Assembly (NCBI GenBank): GCA_021781575.1
Contig: JAJXWP010000001.1
Coordinates: 124,001-188,000, forward strand
Length of the DNA stretch: 64,000 nt
Origin: Pseudomonadota bacterium
GTDB lineage: Bacteria > Pseudomonadota > Alphaproteobacteria > Rhodospirillales > Magnetospirillaceae
Direction: 5' to 3'
Below the pieces are notes generated by a model that worked only from the letters and a program-made list of their open reading frames with translations, was not told the origin of the DNA and did no database searches. Made by a program: the position numbers and the translations under genes. Of the stretch, positions 19,105-28,282 are shown in pieces (the stretch's first letter is position 1; each line of letters opens with the position of its first letter).

Positions 19105-20048
19105 GCGTCGGCGAAGAACCCCGCCGCAAAGGATTGGGCCGAGGCCTTTCCGCCCTATTGGGCGATCCGGTGACCACCGTGGTTTCGACCGCGCCCACGC
19201 CGCTCGCGGACTCGGCGGGTCCGATCAAGGGCCTGCGCACCGTCCCGGTGGAACTGCTGCGGCCAGGGCGCTTTCAGCCGCGCCGGGTGTTCGACCAGGC
19301 GGCCATCGATGACCTAGTGGAGTCGGTACGGGAGAAGGGGGTCCTGCAGCCCATCCTGGTGCGCCGGCATCCCAACGACGGTGAATCCTTCGAGATTATC
19401 GCCGGCGAGCGGCGCTGGCGGGCTGCCCAGGCGGCGTCGCTGCACCAGGTGCCGATCATCATCCGCGAACTGACGGATCGCGAAGCCCTGGAAGTGGCGC
19501 TGATCGAAAACCTGCAGCGCCAGGACCTGTCACCGCTTGAAGAAGCCGAAGGCTATCGCCGGTTGATGGATGATTTCTCCCATACGCAGGAGGAACTGGC
19601 CAAGACGGTGGGCAAAAGCCGCAGCCATGTGGCCAATATGATGCGCTTGCTGACCTTGCCCGTACCGGTCAAGCAAATGTTGGATGGCGGCGAGCTGAGC
19701 GCCGGCCACGCCCGAGCCCTGCTGACCAGCAGCGATCCGGTAGAACTGGCTCGCCAAGTGGTGAAAAAGGGTCTTAACGTCCGGCAGACCGAAAAGCTGG
19801 TACAGAAAGCGCCGGGCAAGATGAAGACCCGGCAGCCACAGGATCTGGACAAGGATGCCGATCTGCTGGCGTTGGAAAGGGATCTTTCCGGCCTCCTGGG
19901 TCTGAAGGTGTCCATCAGCCTGCAGAGCCAGGGCGGCGAAATCATAATTCAGTACAGTACGTTGGAGCAGTTGGACGGTATCTTGCATCGTCTGTCCAAT
20001 GGAACGCACGGCCGGGCCGCCGGGGCAGTCGAGGCCGAGGAGGAGTAA
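19101..20048 (+). CDS. parB: Chromosome partitioning protein ParB
   Basis: A 315-residue CTP-dependent DNA clamp that binds parS. The N-terminal ParA-contact segment RRKGLGRGLSALLG is present, then the ParB CTPase domain with RPGRFQPR and IAGERRWRAAQ, the helix-turn-helix around KSRSHVANMMRLL, and a C-terminal dimerisation domain. Its target sites lie at 10101, 17654 and 17723. It is convergent with holA. Confidence 0.95.
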   Translation: MSVGEEPRRKGLGRGLSALLGDPVTTVVSTAPTPLADSAGPIKGLRTVPVELLRPGRFQPRRVFDQAAIDDLVESVREKGVLQPILVRRHPNDGESFEIIAGERRWRAAQAASLHQVPIIIRELTDREALEVALIENLQRQDLSPLEEAEGYRRLMDDFSHTQEELAKTVGKSRSHVANMMRLLTLPVPVKQMLDGGELSAGHARALLTSSDPVELARQVVKKGLNVRQTEKLVQKAPGKMKTRQPQDLDKDADLLALERDLSGLLGLKVSISLQSQGGEIIIQYSTLEQLDGILHRLSNGTHGRAAGAVEAEEE

Positions 20049-20162
20049 CAAGGCCGGTTCGCCGCGGGATTTTGCGGGGACGGAGACGAAGTTCGGTTCT
20101 CCGGATAACGCTGTGAAGATTTGCTCGGAAGACCCCGACCCGGCGAGGGGCAAAAACCAAGG

Positions 20163-21206
20163 CTAGCGCCTTCGCCGCCCCGCCGCTCGGGCCAGCTGCA
20201 TGATGGTCCGGCTGCAGATCTCCTGGACCGGCATGCCGGTGGTCTTGCTGTCGATTTCCGCCGAGACCAGCAGGTCGAGGGCGGTGGCCAGGCGATCGGC
20301 CGGCCAGCCCTGCAGCTGGCGCTGCATGCGCGGCGCGGAACGGAAATGGGGAGGCGGTTTGAGGCTGGCCAAGGCCTGGTCCACCGATTTGCCGGCCGCG
20401 ACCTGGCCGGCGGCCAGATGCAGCCGCTGGAAGTGGCGCATCAGGCTGCGCAGCACGGCGATCGGGGAAACGCCTTCATGGTAAAGCCGGTCAAGGGTTC
20501 TTTGCGCGCCGGCGTGGTCGCCGTCGGCCGCCGCCATCGCCAGATCATCCATCGATAGCGATGCGGTATCGCCGATGCAGGCGGCCGCGTCCTCCAGGCG
20601 GACGCGGTGCGGCCGGCCCTGTTCCGCCGGGCCGATGTAGAGTGCCAGCTTGTCCAATTCCGAGCGGGTCAGCAACCGGTCGCCGCCCAAATGGTCGGCC
20701 AGCCAGGCGACGGCATCCGGCTCGGCGGTCAAGCCATGGCCGCGCAAGGTCTCGTGGATTACCGCTTCCAGTCCGCCGCCCTCATCGGCATAGCAAGGCA
20801 GCGCGACGGCATTATCGGCGCCTTCCGCCAGCTTGCGCAGCGACGATCGCGGCCCCAACTCGCCGGCCTCGATCAGCACCAGGGCATCACCCATCGGATG
20901 GGCCAGGAACGACTGCAGGACAGAGGCAATGCTATCGCCGGCGTCGCGCAGCCGCACGACACGCCGGCCGCCGGTCAGCGACAAGGCGGCCGCCTCATCG
21001 GCCAGGCGAGCCGGATCATCCTTGAGACTGGCGGCCGACAGATCGGTCAAGCGGAAGGGATCGGACAAGTCGGCAACGACGGTCTTGGTCAGGCGATCCA
21101 GCCGCTCCTTTACCAGGCCGGCGTCGGGACCGTAGACGAGGACGGCCTTCGCCGCGGCATCAGGATTCTTCAGGAAGGCTTCGATACGATTGCCGGCCAG
21201 CTTCAC
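20163..21206 (-). CDS. holA: DNA polymerase III delta subunit
   Basis: A 347-residue clamp-loader subunit that opens the beta sliding clamp. It has the delta N-terminal fold starting [12 protein letters not shown] with VLVYGPDAGLVKERLDRL, then LTGGRRVVRLRDA and the helical collar domain with DTASLSMDDLAMAAADGD. The sequence is divergent, as usual for delta, but the length and order leuS-lptE-holA support the call. Its ATG overlaps the lptE stop by four bases. Confidence 0.9.
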   Translation of the reverse strand: MKLAGNRIEAFLKNPDAAAKAVLVYGPDAGLVKERLDRLTKTVVADLSDPFRLTDLSAASLKDDPARLADEAAALSLTGGRRVVRLRDAGDSIASVLQSFLAHPMGDALVLIEAGELGPRSSLRKLAEGADNAVALPCYADEGGGLEAVIHETLRGHGLTAEPDAVAWLADHLGGDRLLTRSELDKLALYIGPAEQGRPHRVRLEDAAACIGDTASLSMDDLAMAAADGDHAGAQRTLDRLYHEGVSPIAVLRSLMRHFQRLHLAAGQVAAGKSVDQALASLKPPPHFRSAPRMQRQLQGWPADRLATALDLLVSAEIDSKTTGMPVQEICSRTIMQLARAAGRRRR

Positions 21207-21745
21207 TTGCCGCCGGCCTTCTTCGCCTCGGCGTCCTTCTTGACCTCGGCTGCCTTGGTGAAATAGGCCGCAAGGCGGTTGCGGATCTCGTCGGCGATGG
21301 CCAGCGAGGCGCGGCGCTTCAGATCATCTGAAGTTGACACGTTGGCATAATAATCGGGCAGGAAATCGTAGCTATAGGTCTGCGAGAAACTGCCGGCCGT
21401 GACGATCGTCGAGCCCTGATAAAGGTAGTAGTTGATCGTGTAATAGAGAAAATCGCGGGTCGCTGAATAGGTTGTGCTTATAGCTTGTTGCACATCATTG
21501 ACCACAAGGCTGACGCGCAACACATATTTAGGGTGCTCCGCTTCACCATGGGGCGTCAGGTCGGTCAGCAACGCGTTATGGATCATCTGGCCTTGATGAT
21601 TGGCCAGCGGCGCCACGTCGACGCTGGCCAACTCGTCCATCACCGCCGGGTCGGCGGCGGCACTGCCGGTGCCATAAAGCGGGCGGAATCCGCAACCGGC
21701 CAGGCAAAGGAGGAAAAGAAGGGCCAGCGGCCTACGCCACCACAT
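21203..21745 (-). CDS. lptE: LPS-assembly lipoprotein LptE
   Basis: A 180-residue outer-membrane lipoprotein that plugs LptD in the lipopolysaccharide export translocon. The signal peptide ends in the lipobox [11 protein letters not shown], where the cysteine is lipidated and GFRPLYG is the typical LptE start. It lies between leuS and holA, overlapping both (14 bases with leuS, four with holA), the standard proteobacterial arrangement. The C-terminal tail is Lys/Ala-rich. Confidence 0.92.
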   Translation of the reverse strand: MWWRRPLALLFLLCLAGCGFRPLYGTGSAAADPAVMDELASVDVAPLANHQGQMIHNALLTDLTPHGEAEHPKYVLRVSLVVNDVQQAISTTYSATRDFLYYTINYYLYQGSTIVTAGSFSQTYSYDFLPDYYANVSTSDDLKRRASLAIADEIRNRLAAYFTKAAEVKKDAEAKKAGGK

Positions 21746-24311
21746 TGATGATCCTGTTGGGCACGACGATGACCTTGCGTGGCGGCTTGCCGGCCAGCTG
21801 CTGCGCTACCGCCGGCAAGGCCAGGGCCGCCGCTTCCGCCATCTTGGCTTCGGCATCCTTGGGCAGCTCGATCGTGCCACGAAGCTTGCCGTTCACCTGC
21901 ACAGCGACGGTGACGCTGTCCTCGACCAGCAGGGTCGGGTCAATCTCGGGCCAGGGCGTATCCACCAGCAGGGCGGCATGGCCCAGCTGCGACCATAATT
22001 CCTCACCCAGATGGGGCATCATCGGGCCGATCAGCCGCACCACCGTCTCCAATCCTTCGCGCAGAGCCCAGGCGCCTCCCTCGTCACCGGCTGGGAGTTC
22101 CGACAGGGTGTTGGTCAGTTCGCGAATTCGCGCCACCGCCTTGTTGAAGTGGAAACGCTCGAGGTCCTCGCCGACCAGCGCGATGGTTTTGTGGGTTTGC
22201 CGCCGCGCCTTGTCCGCCGCGGGGCCGAGGGATGGGGGCGTCGGCGTGCCGGGAGCGGGCAAATCGGGCAGGGCCGTGCCGACCATTCGCCACAGCCGGT
22301 TCAGATAGCGAAAGGCGCCGTCGATTCCGGCCTCTGTCCAGTCCAGGTCACGTTCCGGCGGGCTGTCGGACAGCATGAACAGACGGGCGGTGTCGGCGCC
22401 GTAGGTGTCGATGATGCCGGCCGGGTCCACCACGTTCTTCTTCGACTTGCTCATCTTCTCCGACCGGCCGAGGCTGACCGGCCGGCCGCTGCCCAACTCG
22501 ACCGCGGCGCCGTCGGCGCGCCGGTCCACCTGGTCGGGGAACAGCCAATGGCCATCGGCGTCCTTGTAGGTCTCGTGGCAGATCATGCCCTGGGTCAGCA
22601 GGCCGGCGAACGGTTCCTCGACTCCCAGATAGCCGCAGGTCTTCAGCGCCCTGGTGAAGAAACGCGAATACAGAAGATGCAACACCGCATGCTCGATGCC
22701 ACCGATATACTGATCGACCGGCAGCCAATGGTCGGCGGCGTTGCGGGTGAACCCGCGTGTCGTTTCGGCCGGTGAACAAAACCGGGCGAAATACCAGGAC
22801 GATTCAAAGAAGGTGTCGAAGGTATCGGTTTCCCGTCGCGCCGCCGCTCCACATTGCGGGCAGGCCACCTGCTTCCAGGTCGGGTGGTGATCCAGCGGAT
22901 TGCCTGGCTTATCGAAGGTCACGTCCTCGGGCAGGCGCACCGGCAGGTCCTGCTCCGGCACCGGGACGGCGCCGCAGCGATCGCAATGGATGATGGGGAT
23001 CGGGCAGCCCCAATAACGCTGCCGCGACACGCCCCAGTCGCGCAAGCGGTAGTTGATCGCGCGAGTGCCGACCCCCTTGGCCTCCATCAGATCGATCGCC
23101 TTGGCTTTGGCGGCGGCGACCGGCAGGCCGTTCAACAGGCCCGAATTGATCATCACGCCATCCTCGGCATAGGCCTCATCACCGATGACGACGGAGGCGG
23201 GATCGACGCCGGGCGGAGCCACAACCGGCGTCACCGGCAGCCCGTATTTGCGGGCGAAGTCCAGGTCACGCTGGTCATGGGCGGGGCAGCCGAAGATGGC
23301 TCCGGTGCCATAATCCATCAGCACGAAATTGGCCACGTAGACCGGTAGGCGCTGGCCTTCGACCATCGGGTTGAGGGCGTGCAGGCCGGTGGCAAAGCCC
23401 CTCTTTTCGGCAGTCTCCAGCGCCGCCTCGCTGGTACCCATGCGGTTGCATTCGGCGACGAAGGCGGCTAGGCCGGGATCGCTCTTGGCCATCGCTTCGG
23501 CCAGCGGGTGGTTGGCGGCGACGGCACAGAACGAAGCGCCGAACAGGGTGTCGGGGCGGGTGGTATAGACTTCCAGCCGGTCCTTGCGGCCCTCCAGGTC
23601 GAAGAACAGGCGCAGGCCCTCCGATCGGCCGATCCAGTTCTCCTGCATCAGCCGCACCCGTTCGGGCCAGCGGTCAAGGGTTTCCAGGCCCTTGAGCAGA
23701 TCCTCGGCGAAGGCGGTGATCTTGAGGAACCACTGGCTCAGCAGGCGCTTCTCGACCAAAGCGCCGGAGCGCCAGCCGCGGCCGTCGATAACTTGTTCGT
23801 TGGCCAGCACGGTATGTTCCACCGGGTCCCAGTTGACCCAGGATTCCTTCCGATAGACCAGACCGGCCTTGAGGAAATCGAGGAATATCTTCTGTTCGTG
23901 CCGATAATATTCCGGCTCGCAGGTGGCCACTTCGCGCGACCAGTCATAGGACAGCCCCATGGACTTGAGCTGGGAGCGCATGGCGGCGATGTTCTCGCGG
24001 GTCCATTTGGCCGGATGGACGCCGTTCTGGATGGCCGCGTTCTCTGCCGGCAAGCCGAAGGCATCCCAGCCCATGGGATGCAGCACCGCGTGACCGCGAG
24101 CCCGCTTGTAGCGCGCCACCACGTCGCCCAATGTGTAATTGCGCACATGGCCCATATGGATGCGGCCCGACGGGTAGGGGAACATTTCGAGGACGTAATA
24201 TTTGGGCCGAGGATCGTCTTCCCGGGCGCGGAAGCTTTGGCGCTCATCCCAAACGGCTTGCCACTTGGCCTCGGCTTCCCTGACGTTGTACCGCTCGTCG
24301 GTGCGCGACAT
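21732..24311 (-). CDS. leuS: Leucyl-tRNA synthetase
   Basis: An 859-residue class I aminoacyl-tRNA synthetase. The HIGH-type motif is [16 protein letters not shown] (HMGH), the KMSKS loop is [13 protein letters not shown], and the large CP1 editing domain is present between them. The length is normal for bacterial LeuRS. The C-terminus ends [16 protein letters not shown], typical of the family. It begins the leuS-lptE-holA operon on the minus strand. Confidence 0.97.
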   Translation of the reverse strand: MSRTDERYNVREAEAKWQAVWDERQSFRAREDDPRPKYYVLEMFPYPSGRIHMGHVRNYTLGDVVARYKRARGHAVLHPMGWDAFGLPAENAAIQNGVHPAKWTRENIAAMRSQLKSMGLSYDWSREVATCEPEYYRHEQKIFLDFLKAGLVYRKESWVNWDPVEHTVLANEQVIDGRGWRSGALVEKRLLSQWFLKITAFAEDLLKGLETLDRWPERVRLMQENWIGRSEGLRLFFDLEGRKDRLEVYTTRPDTLFGASFCAVAANHPLAEAMAKSDPGLAAFVAECNRMGTSEAALETAEKRGFATGLHALNPMVEGQRLPVYVANFVLMDYGTGAIFGCPAHDQRDLDFARKYGLPVTPVVAPPGVDPASVVIGDEAYAEDGVMINSGLLNGLPVAAAKAKAIDLMEAKGVGTRAINYRLRDWGVSRQRYWGCPIPIIHCDRCGAVPVPEQDLPVRLPEDVTFDKPGNPLDHHPTWKQVACPQCGAAARRETDTFDTFFESSWYFARFCSPAETTRGFTRNAADHWLPVDQYIGGIEHAVLHLLYSRFFTRALKTCGYLGVEEPFAGLLTQGMICHETYKDADGHWLFPDQVDRRADGAAVELGSGRPVSLGRSEKMSKSKKNVVDPAGIIDTYGADTARLFMLSDSPPERDLDWTEAGIDGAFRYLNRLWRMVGTALPDLPAPGTPTPPSLGPAADKARRQTHKTIALVGEDLERFHFNKAVARIRELTNTLSELPAGDEGGAWALREGLETVVRLIGPMMPHLGEELWSQLGHAALLVDTPWPEIDPTLLVEDSVTVAVQVNGKLRGTIELPKDAEAKMAEAAALALPAVAQQLAGKPPRKVIVVPNRIINVVA

Positions 24312-24340
24312 GATATTGTGCTCTTCCCAATAAATTCGTC

Positions 24341-24361
24341 ATGCCCGCTTAAGGCGGGCAT
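24341..24361. terminator. Hairpin upstream of leuS, possible weak terminator
   Basis: ATGCCCGC and GCGGGCAT form an 8-bp stem with a 5-base loop between the DUF3576 gene and leuS, both on the minus strand. The following minus-strand bases (GACGAATTTATT) are only moderately T-rich, so termination is uncertain. Confidence 0.35.
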
Positions 24362-24388
24362 TCGACGTTCTCCTTGGCTTGCGCGTCT

Positions 24389-24934
24389 TCAGTCCTTGCT
24401 TTGCGCCGTGGCGGCACTTCGCAACTGGCGAGCCCGGGTGAGGATGGCGTTTTCCAGATCGGTGGCGGTTTTCGGTTCCACCGCGGCATCGCTCCACACG
24501 CCGCTCTGATCCCGTACTTGGCGGAACACCGAGACCCTGATGCCATCGGCGCGCAGCGCCCGGTCCATGATGAAGATGGACATCTTGAACCGTTCATTCG
24601 GGCGTTCCGGCGGAGCATACCAATCGGTGATGATGACGCCGCCGAAAGGATCGGCCGAGGCCAGCGGCATGAAGGCCATGGTGTCGAGGCTGGCCCGCCA
24701 AAGGAACGAATTGACGCCGATCTCAGAATCCGGATTGATTTCCCTCGTCGCGCTGCTGCCGAACAGGCCGCCGGGGCCGAACAGGCTGCCACCCTTGCCC
24801 GCGTCCTTCCAGGTCGGATCGGCATCGTTCCTGGCCGGCACGTTCGGGCCGTCCGAGCTTACCCCGCTGCACGCGGCAAGGAGGGAGATGGCGGCGACGG
24901 ACAATACCGCCCGGATTTTCCTGTCGATCAACAT
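24389..24934 (-). CDS. DUF3576 lipoprotein
   Basis: A 181-residue predicted lipoprotein: signal peptide with lipobox SLLAACSGVSS, then a soluble domain with NSFLWRASLDTMAFMPLASADPFGG and TDWYAPP followed by NERFKM. This matches the DUF3576 family, which is confined mostly to alphaproteobacteria and commonly found upstream of leuS. Function unknown; location is expected to be outer membrane or periplasm. It follows the ThiE-like gene after eight bases. Confidence 0.85.
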   Translation of the reverse strand: MLIDRKIRAVLSVAAISLLAACSGVSSDGPNVPARNDADPTWKDAGKGGSLFGPGGLFGSSATREINPDSEIGVNSFLWRASLDTMAFMPLASADPFGGVIITDWYAPPERPNERFKMSIFIMDRALRADGIRVSVFRQVRDQSGVWSDAAVEPKTATDLENAILTRARQLRSAATAQSKD

Positions 24935-24942
24935 GACTTCCT

Positions 24943-25698
24943 TCAGACCTTTGTTGCGGCCGGCAGCGGATGGAACCTATCCACCCAAACCCTTCTCGTA
25001 TCACACGTGTCGGGTACGACCAAGGGGCGTCTTGCCCTGCCGGACGGAGGGAGGACAAAAGGGGGCGATAAATGCGGCCCATTCGCGCCGTGGTCCATCG
25101 CCCCACGACAAAATCCACTGATCGCCGCCACTCCGGCGGCGCCGCTGCCTTTCAGATGGCCAACTGTTGCCCTGTTGACCCCTCCCAATGCATAAACCGG
25201 CAGCTTGGCCCGGCGGACCAACCGGCGGAAGGCCACCGCCCCTAGTCCGCGGGCCTCGGGATGACTGGCGGTAGCGAAGACCGGTGACAGCAAGGCGGCG
25301 TCGGCGCCCAATCGGGCGGCCCGTACCAAGGCCATCCGCCCATGAGCGGCGACGGTCAACGGAAGACGGCTGCGCCGGTGCCACAGGCGCAGCCTGGGTG
25401 CCGGCGATCGGGCCAGTCCTTCCGGCAAATGCAACCCGGTTCCGAGGGCAACGGCCAGATCCAGATCGGCGGCGATCAGCAGGCGCAGCCGTCGGGCGCG
25501 GCACAGCCGGGCCAGCCGACCGGCCAAGGCTCGCCGGTCCGGCGTGTCGTAATGACGCAGGATCACCAGGCTGCCGGGGGGCAGGCGTGCCGCGGCGGGG
25601 CAGGGGTCGGGCAACCGCCGTTCATCGGTGACCAGCACAAGTGGCGGCCGGGAGCCGCTCAAATTGAGGTGTCGGGCCAACTCTGCTAGGGTTCGCAT
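24943..25698 (-). CDS. ThiE/TenI-like thiamine phosphate synthase family protein
   Basis: A 251-residue protein with a TIM-barrel core resembling thiamine phosphate synthase: LVTDERRLPDP, GLHLPEGLA, AAHGRMALVRAARLGADAALLSPVFAT and YALGGVNRATVGHLKGSGAAGVAAISGF. The family would join the thiazole and pyrimidine halves of thiamine. Typical pyrophosphate-binding residues are partly absent, so TenI-like or another role is possible. About 50 residues after the barrel (from about 200) have no counterpart in the family; a frameshift or late stop could explain this. Confidence 0.7.
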   Translation of the reverse strand: MRTLAELARHLNLSGSRPPLVLVTDERRLPDPCPAAARLPPGSLVILRHYDTPDRRALAGRLARLCRARRLRLLIAADLDLAVALGTGLHLPEGLARSPAPRLRLWHRRSRLPLTVAAHGRMALVRAARLGADAALLSPVFATASHPEARGLGAVAFRRLVRRAKLPVYALGGVNRATVGHLKGSGAAGVAAISGFCRGAMDHGANGPHLSPPFVLPPSGRARRPLVVPDTCDTRRVWVDRFHPLPAATKV

Positions 25699-25725
25699 GG
25701 CTTCAACCTAGCACGGAAAATACCG

Positions 25726-26415
25726 GTGACCGACGATTCCCATGCCGATGTTCTCGACAACTGGCGGCAGGTGCAAAGTGCCGTCGCCGAGGCCGAAGCG
25801 GCTGCCGGGCGGGCCGTCGGCTCGGTGCGGGTCGTGGCGGTCGGCAAGACTCACCCGGCGGCTCGCATCCATCCATTGCTGGCCGCCGGCCATCGCCTGT
25901 TCGGCGAAAACCGTGTTCAGGAGGCGGCGGCCAAATGGCCGGCCCTGAAGGCCGAATTTCCCGGCGTCGAGTTGCATCTGATCGGCCCGCTGCAGACCAA
26001 CAAGGTGCGCGAGGCGGTCGCCCTGTTCGACGTCATCGAAACCGTCGACCGACCGAAGCTCGCCGCCGCCTTGGCCGAAGAGATGGCTCGCAGCGGCCGG
26101 CGGCCGGCGTGCTATGTCGAGGTCAATACCGGCCTCGAGCCGCAGAAGGCGGGCGTTGTTCCCAGCGACGCCGATGCTTTCATCGAGGAGTGCCGCGACC
26201 GCTGGTGCCTGCCGCTGCGGGGCCTGATGTGCATTCCCCCGGCCGAGGCCGACCCTGTGCCGCATTTCCGCTGCCTGGCCGAGTTGGGCCGGCGGCATGC
26301 CTTGCCGGTTCTCAGTATGGGCATGAGCGCCGACTACCCGGCCGCCGTCGCTGCCGGGGCCACCCATCTGCGCATCGGAACCGCTATCTTCGGCCGACGC
26401 CCGGCTATTGGCTGA
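25726..26415 (+). CDS. YggS-family pyridoxal phosphate homeostasis protein
   Basis: A 229-residue alanine-racemase-like barrel that binds PLP and buffers vitamin B6 and amino-acid pools (PLPBP/YggS/PROSC family). The PLP lysine is in VVAVGKTHP; FGENRVQEA, HLIGPLQTNK and SMGMSADYPAAVAAGATHLRIGTAIFG are all characteristic. Start is GTG at 25726, only 27 bases from the divergent ThiE-like gene. It converges with and overlaps the PagL-like gene by 11 bases. Confidence 0.93.
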   Translation: MTDDSHADVLDNWRQVQSAVAEAEAAAGRAVGSVRVVAVGKTHPAARIHPLLAAGHRLFGENRVQEAAAKWPALKAEFPGVELHLIGPLQTNKVREAVALFDVIETVDRPKLAAALAEEMARSGRRPACYVEVNTGLEPQKAGVVPSDADAFIEECRDRWCLPLRGLMCIPPAEADPVPHFRCLAELGRRHALPVLSMGMSADYPAAVAAGATHLRIGTAIFGRRPAIG

Positions 26416-26917
26416 ACTGGTGGCCCAAGGGATAGGAATAGGTCAGCAGCAGGGATTCCGAACCGCCGTTGCGGGCGGTGATTCCCGCATTGGACACATG
26501 ATAGAAACCGACTCCGACGCGCGACGCGTCGTTGAAGCGCCAGGCCATATCGCCGCCGGTGCGGAATTCGAAGGTCGAGCCGAGGTCGAAGCCGTGCCCG
26601 CCGAATCCGCCGATCGCGGCGCTCAGGGTGGTGACGATGTGCGACGTCCAGTAGATGTCGGTGTAGAGCCCCGCATATCCGTAGATGTCACCATCGGCCG
26701 CCGCGAGCAACCCGGCCTGAGGCTTGAAGATCCACAATTTGTAGTCGGAGCGGTAGGCGATGTCGAATTCGCCGGTACGGTACTGGTCGCGCAAGGTCTC
26801 CCAGGTGCCGGCGCCAACCCATAGATAGCTGGGATCGTCGGCAGCCCGGGCGGGCATGGCGGCGGTGATCAGGCAGCAAATGCCCGTCAGCACCAAGGCT
26901 GTAATGGATCTCCGCAT
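26405..26917 (-). CDS. PagL-like lipid A 3-O-deacylase (acyloxyacyl hydrolase)
   Basis: A 170-residue outer-membrane beta-barrel enzyme candidate. A signal peptide (1-25, ending AMPARA) is followed by alternating hydrophobic strands. The FYHVSNAGI segment holds the His-x-Ser catalytic pair of PagL, with NGGSESLLLTYSY after it. PagL removes an ester-linked acyl chain from lipid A, lowering immune recognition. Identity rests on the motif and on the length (family about 170-190). Confidence 0.78.
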   Translation of the reverse strand: MRRSITALVLTGICCLITAAMPARAADDPSYLWVGAGTWETLRDQYRTGEFDIAYRSDYKLWIFKPQAGLLAAADGDIYGYAGLYTDIYWTSHIVTTLSAAIGGFGGHGFDLGSTFEFRTGGDMAWRFNDASRVGVGFYHVSNAGITARNGGSESLLLTYSYPLGHQFSQ

Positions 26918-26984
26918 ATGTCCCCCCTGAGCGCAGACCGAACGCGCCGATGATAAGGAAACCCGGGCGGCATTCCCAGAGGTT

Positions 26985-28142
26985 TCATGGGGTGGCAGGT
27001 TGCGGAACCAGAGCGGACGCCTTCTGGTATTTGTCCATGGCCTTGTTGAAGGCTTCGGCGAAGGCTTCCCCGCCGAACGGCGGCGCCGCCACGGCGGAAT
27101 TCATCACGGCGGCCGAACGGGCCGCATTACCGGGCACGGCAGCCGGCCCGGTGGTAGGCATGGGCAGCGTCCGCGGCGGTGACGCCGGGCCGCGTCGCGG
27201 CGGCACCCGCCACAAATGGGTGGCGCCGGTCGCTGCCGCTTGCCTGACGGGCGCAGCCGCCGCTGCTTCTGGCGGGGGGGCCGCCGGTGGCGCCGCCGGC
27301 TGTGGCGGGGCGGCCTGGTCTACCACCGCCGATACCGGTGTCGAGACCGGCACCTGGGGAACCGTTGCCGCGGCTGACTGGTCGGCACCGAAGACCATGA
27401 AGCCGCCGACTTGCCGCGGTCCCGGAGGGATAGCGGCCGCTGTTGGGGCCGTCGCGGGTGCGGGCGGGGGTAGAGGCAAGGCTGTCGACTCGGTGTTCGG
27501 GGTTGGGCCGGGCGTCGTCGACGGCAGCAAGGACAGCGGCCGGTCATCGCGGCGGCCGCCGAAAATCAGGTAGCTGCCCGCCATGACCGGGCCGTCGGTG
27601 GTTTCCGCCGCCGCCGTCGCTGGTGCCGATATCAGCGCTGATGCCGGCGTCGGTGTGGTCGAAGGCTGGCTGCCGGGCAGGAGCGAAACGGGGCGGCCAG
27701 CCGGCCCGGCGGTGGGGGCGGCGCTCGCTTCGCTGAGCTGTGGACCGGCCTCGTTCCGGCCATTTTCCGCCACGGCGGTGGTCGGTTGGTCGTCCTTGAA
27801 CAGCGCGATGACCGTGTCGCCGACCGATTTTCCAGTGGCATCCTCGAACACCAGATCGCCCATGGCGGCGCCAAGTCCGATCAAACCGCCCCACAGGGCA
27901 CCACCGACCAGGTCGGCCACGGCGCCTTCCTTGTCGCCGGTGAGATTGCGGTAGATGCTATTGATCACCGGGATGTGCTGGAGGGGATTCAGGACGTCGA
28001 GCAGATCGGAGAAGCTGGGGCCATCGGGCTTGTCGAAAGCCGCCCGTCGAGGATTGGCGGGGGCGGGCGCAGAGCTCGGCCCAGCGGGCTGGACGCCGCT
28101 GTTGGTCGGAAGAGGTGCCACTGCGCCGGGGTCTACACTCAT
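26985..28142 (-). CDS. Hypothetical Pro/Ala-rich protein with hydrophobic segment
   Basis: A 385-residue protein I do not recognise. Residues 1-40 are low complexity; 40-120 form a more ordered part (SFSDLLDVLNPLQHIPVINSIYR, GGALWGGLIGLGAAMGDLVFED) with a Gly-rich hydrophobic stretch; 120-340 are dominated by Pro, Ala, Thr and Val, with two similar blocks (SYLIFGGRR and GFMVFGADQ). The C-terminus is again ordered (GGEAFAEAFNKAMDKYQKASA). It may be membrane-associated with a long flexible linker. Third-position GC is consistent with real coding. Confidence 0.6.
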   Translation of the reverse strand: MSVDPGAVAPLPTNSGVQPAGPSSAPAPANPRRAAFDKPDGPSFSDLLDVLNPLQHIPVINSIYRNLTGDKEGAVADLVGGALWGGLIGLGAAMGDLVFEDATGKSVGDTVIALFKDDQPTTAVAENGRNEAGPQLSEASAAPTAGPAGRPVSLLPGSQPSTTPTPASALISAPATAAAETTDGPVMAGSYLIFGGRRDDRPLSLLPSTTPGPTPNTESTALPLPPPAPATAPTAAAIPPGPRQVGGFMVFGADQSAAATVPQVPVSTPVSAVVDQAAPPQPAAPPAAPPPEAAAAAPVRQAAATGATHLWRVPPRRGPASPPRTLPMPTTGPAAVPGNAARSAAVMNSAVAAPPFGGEAFAEAFNKAMDKYQKASALVPQPATP

Positions 28143-28282
28143 GATCGGCTTGGATCCGGAAAATCATCCCGGATTTTTCACCGCAAGCTTCATGCCAGTC
28201 GGCGACTACAACAAGTTCAATGTCTTAGACACCGTGGCGGGCGGCAAGAGGCGTTCTTGCCCGGCAGCTTCTGCCCTGCCGG

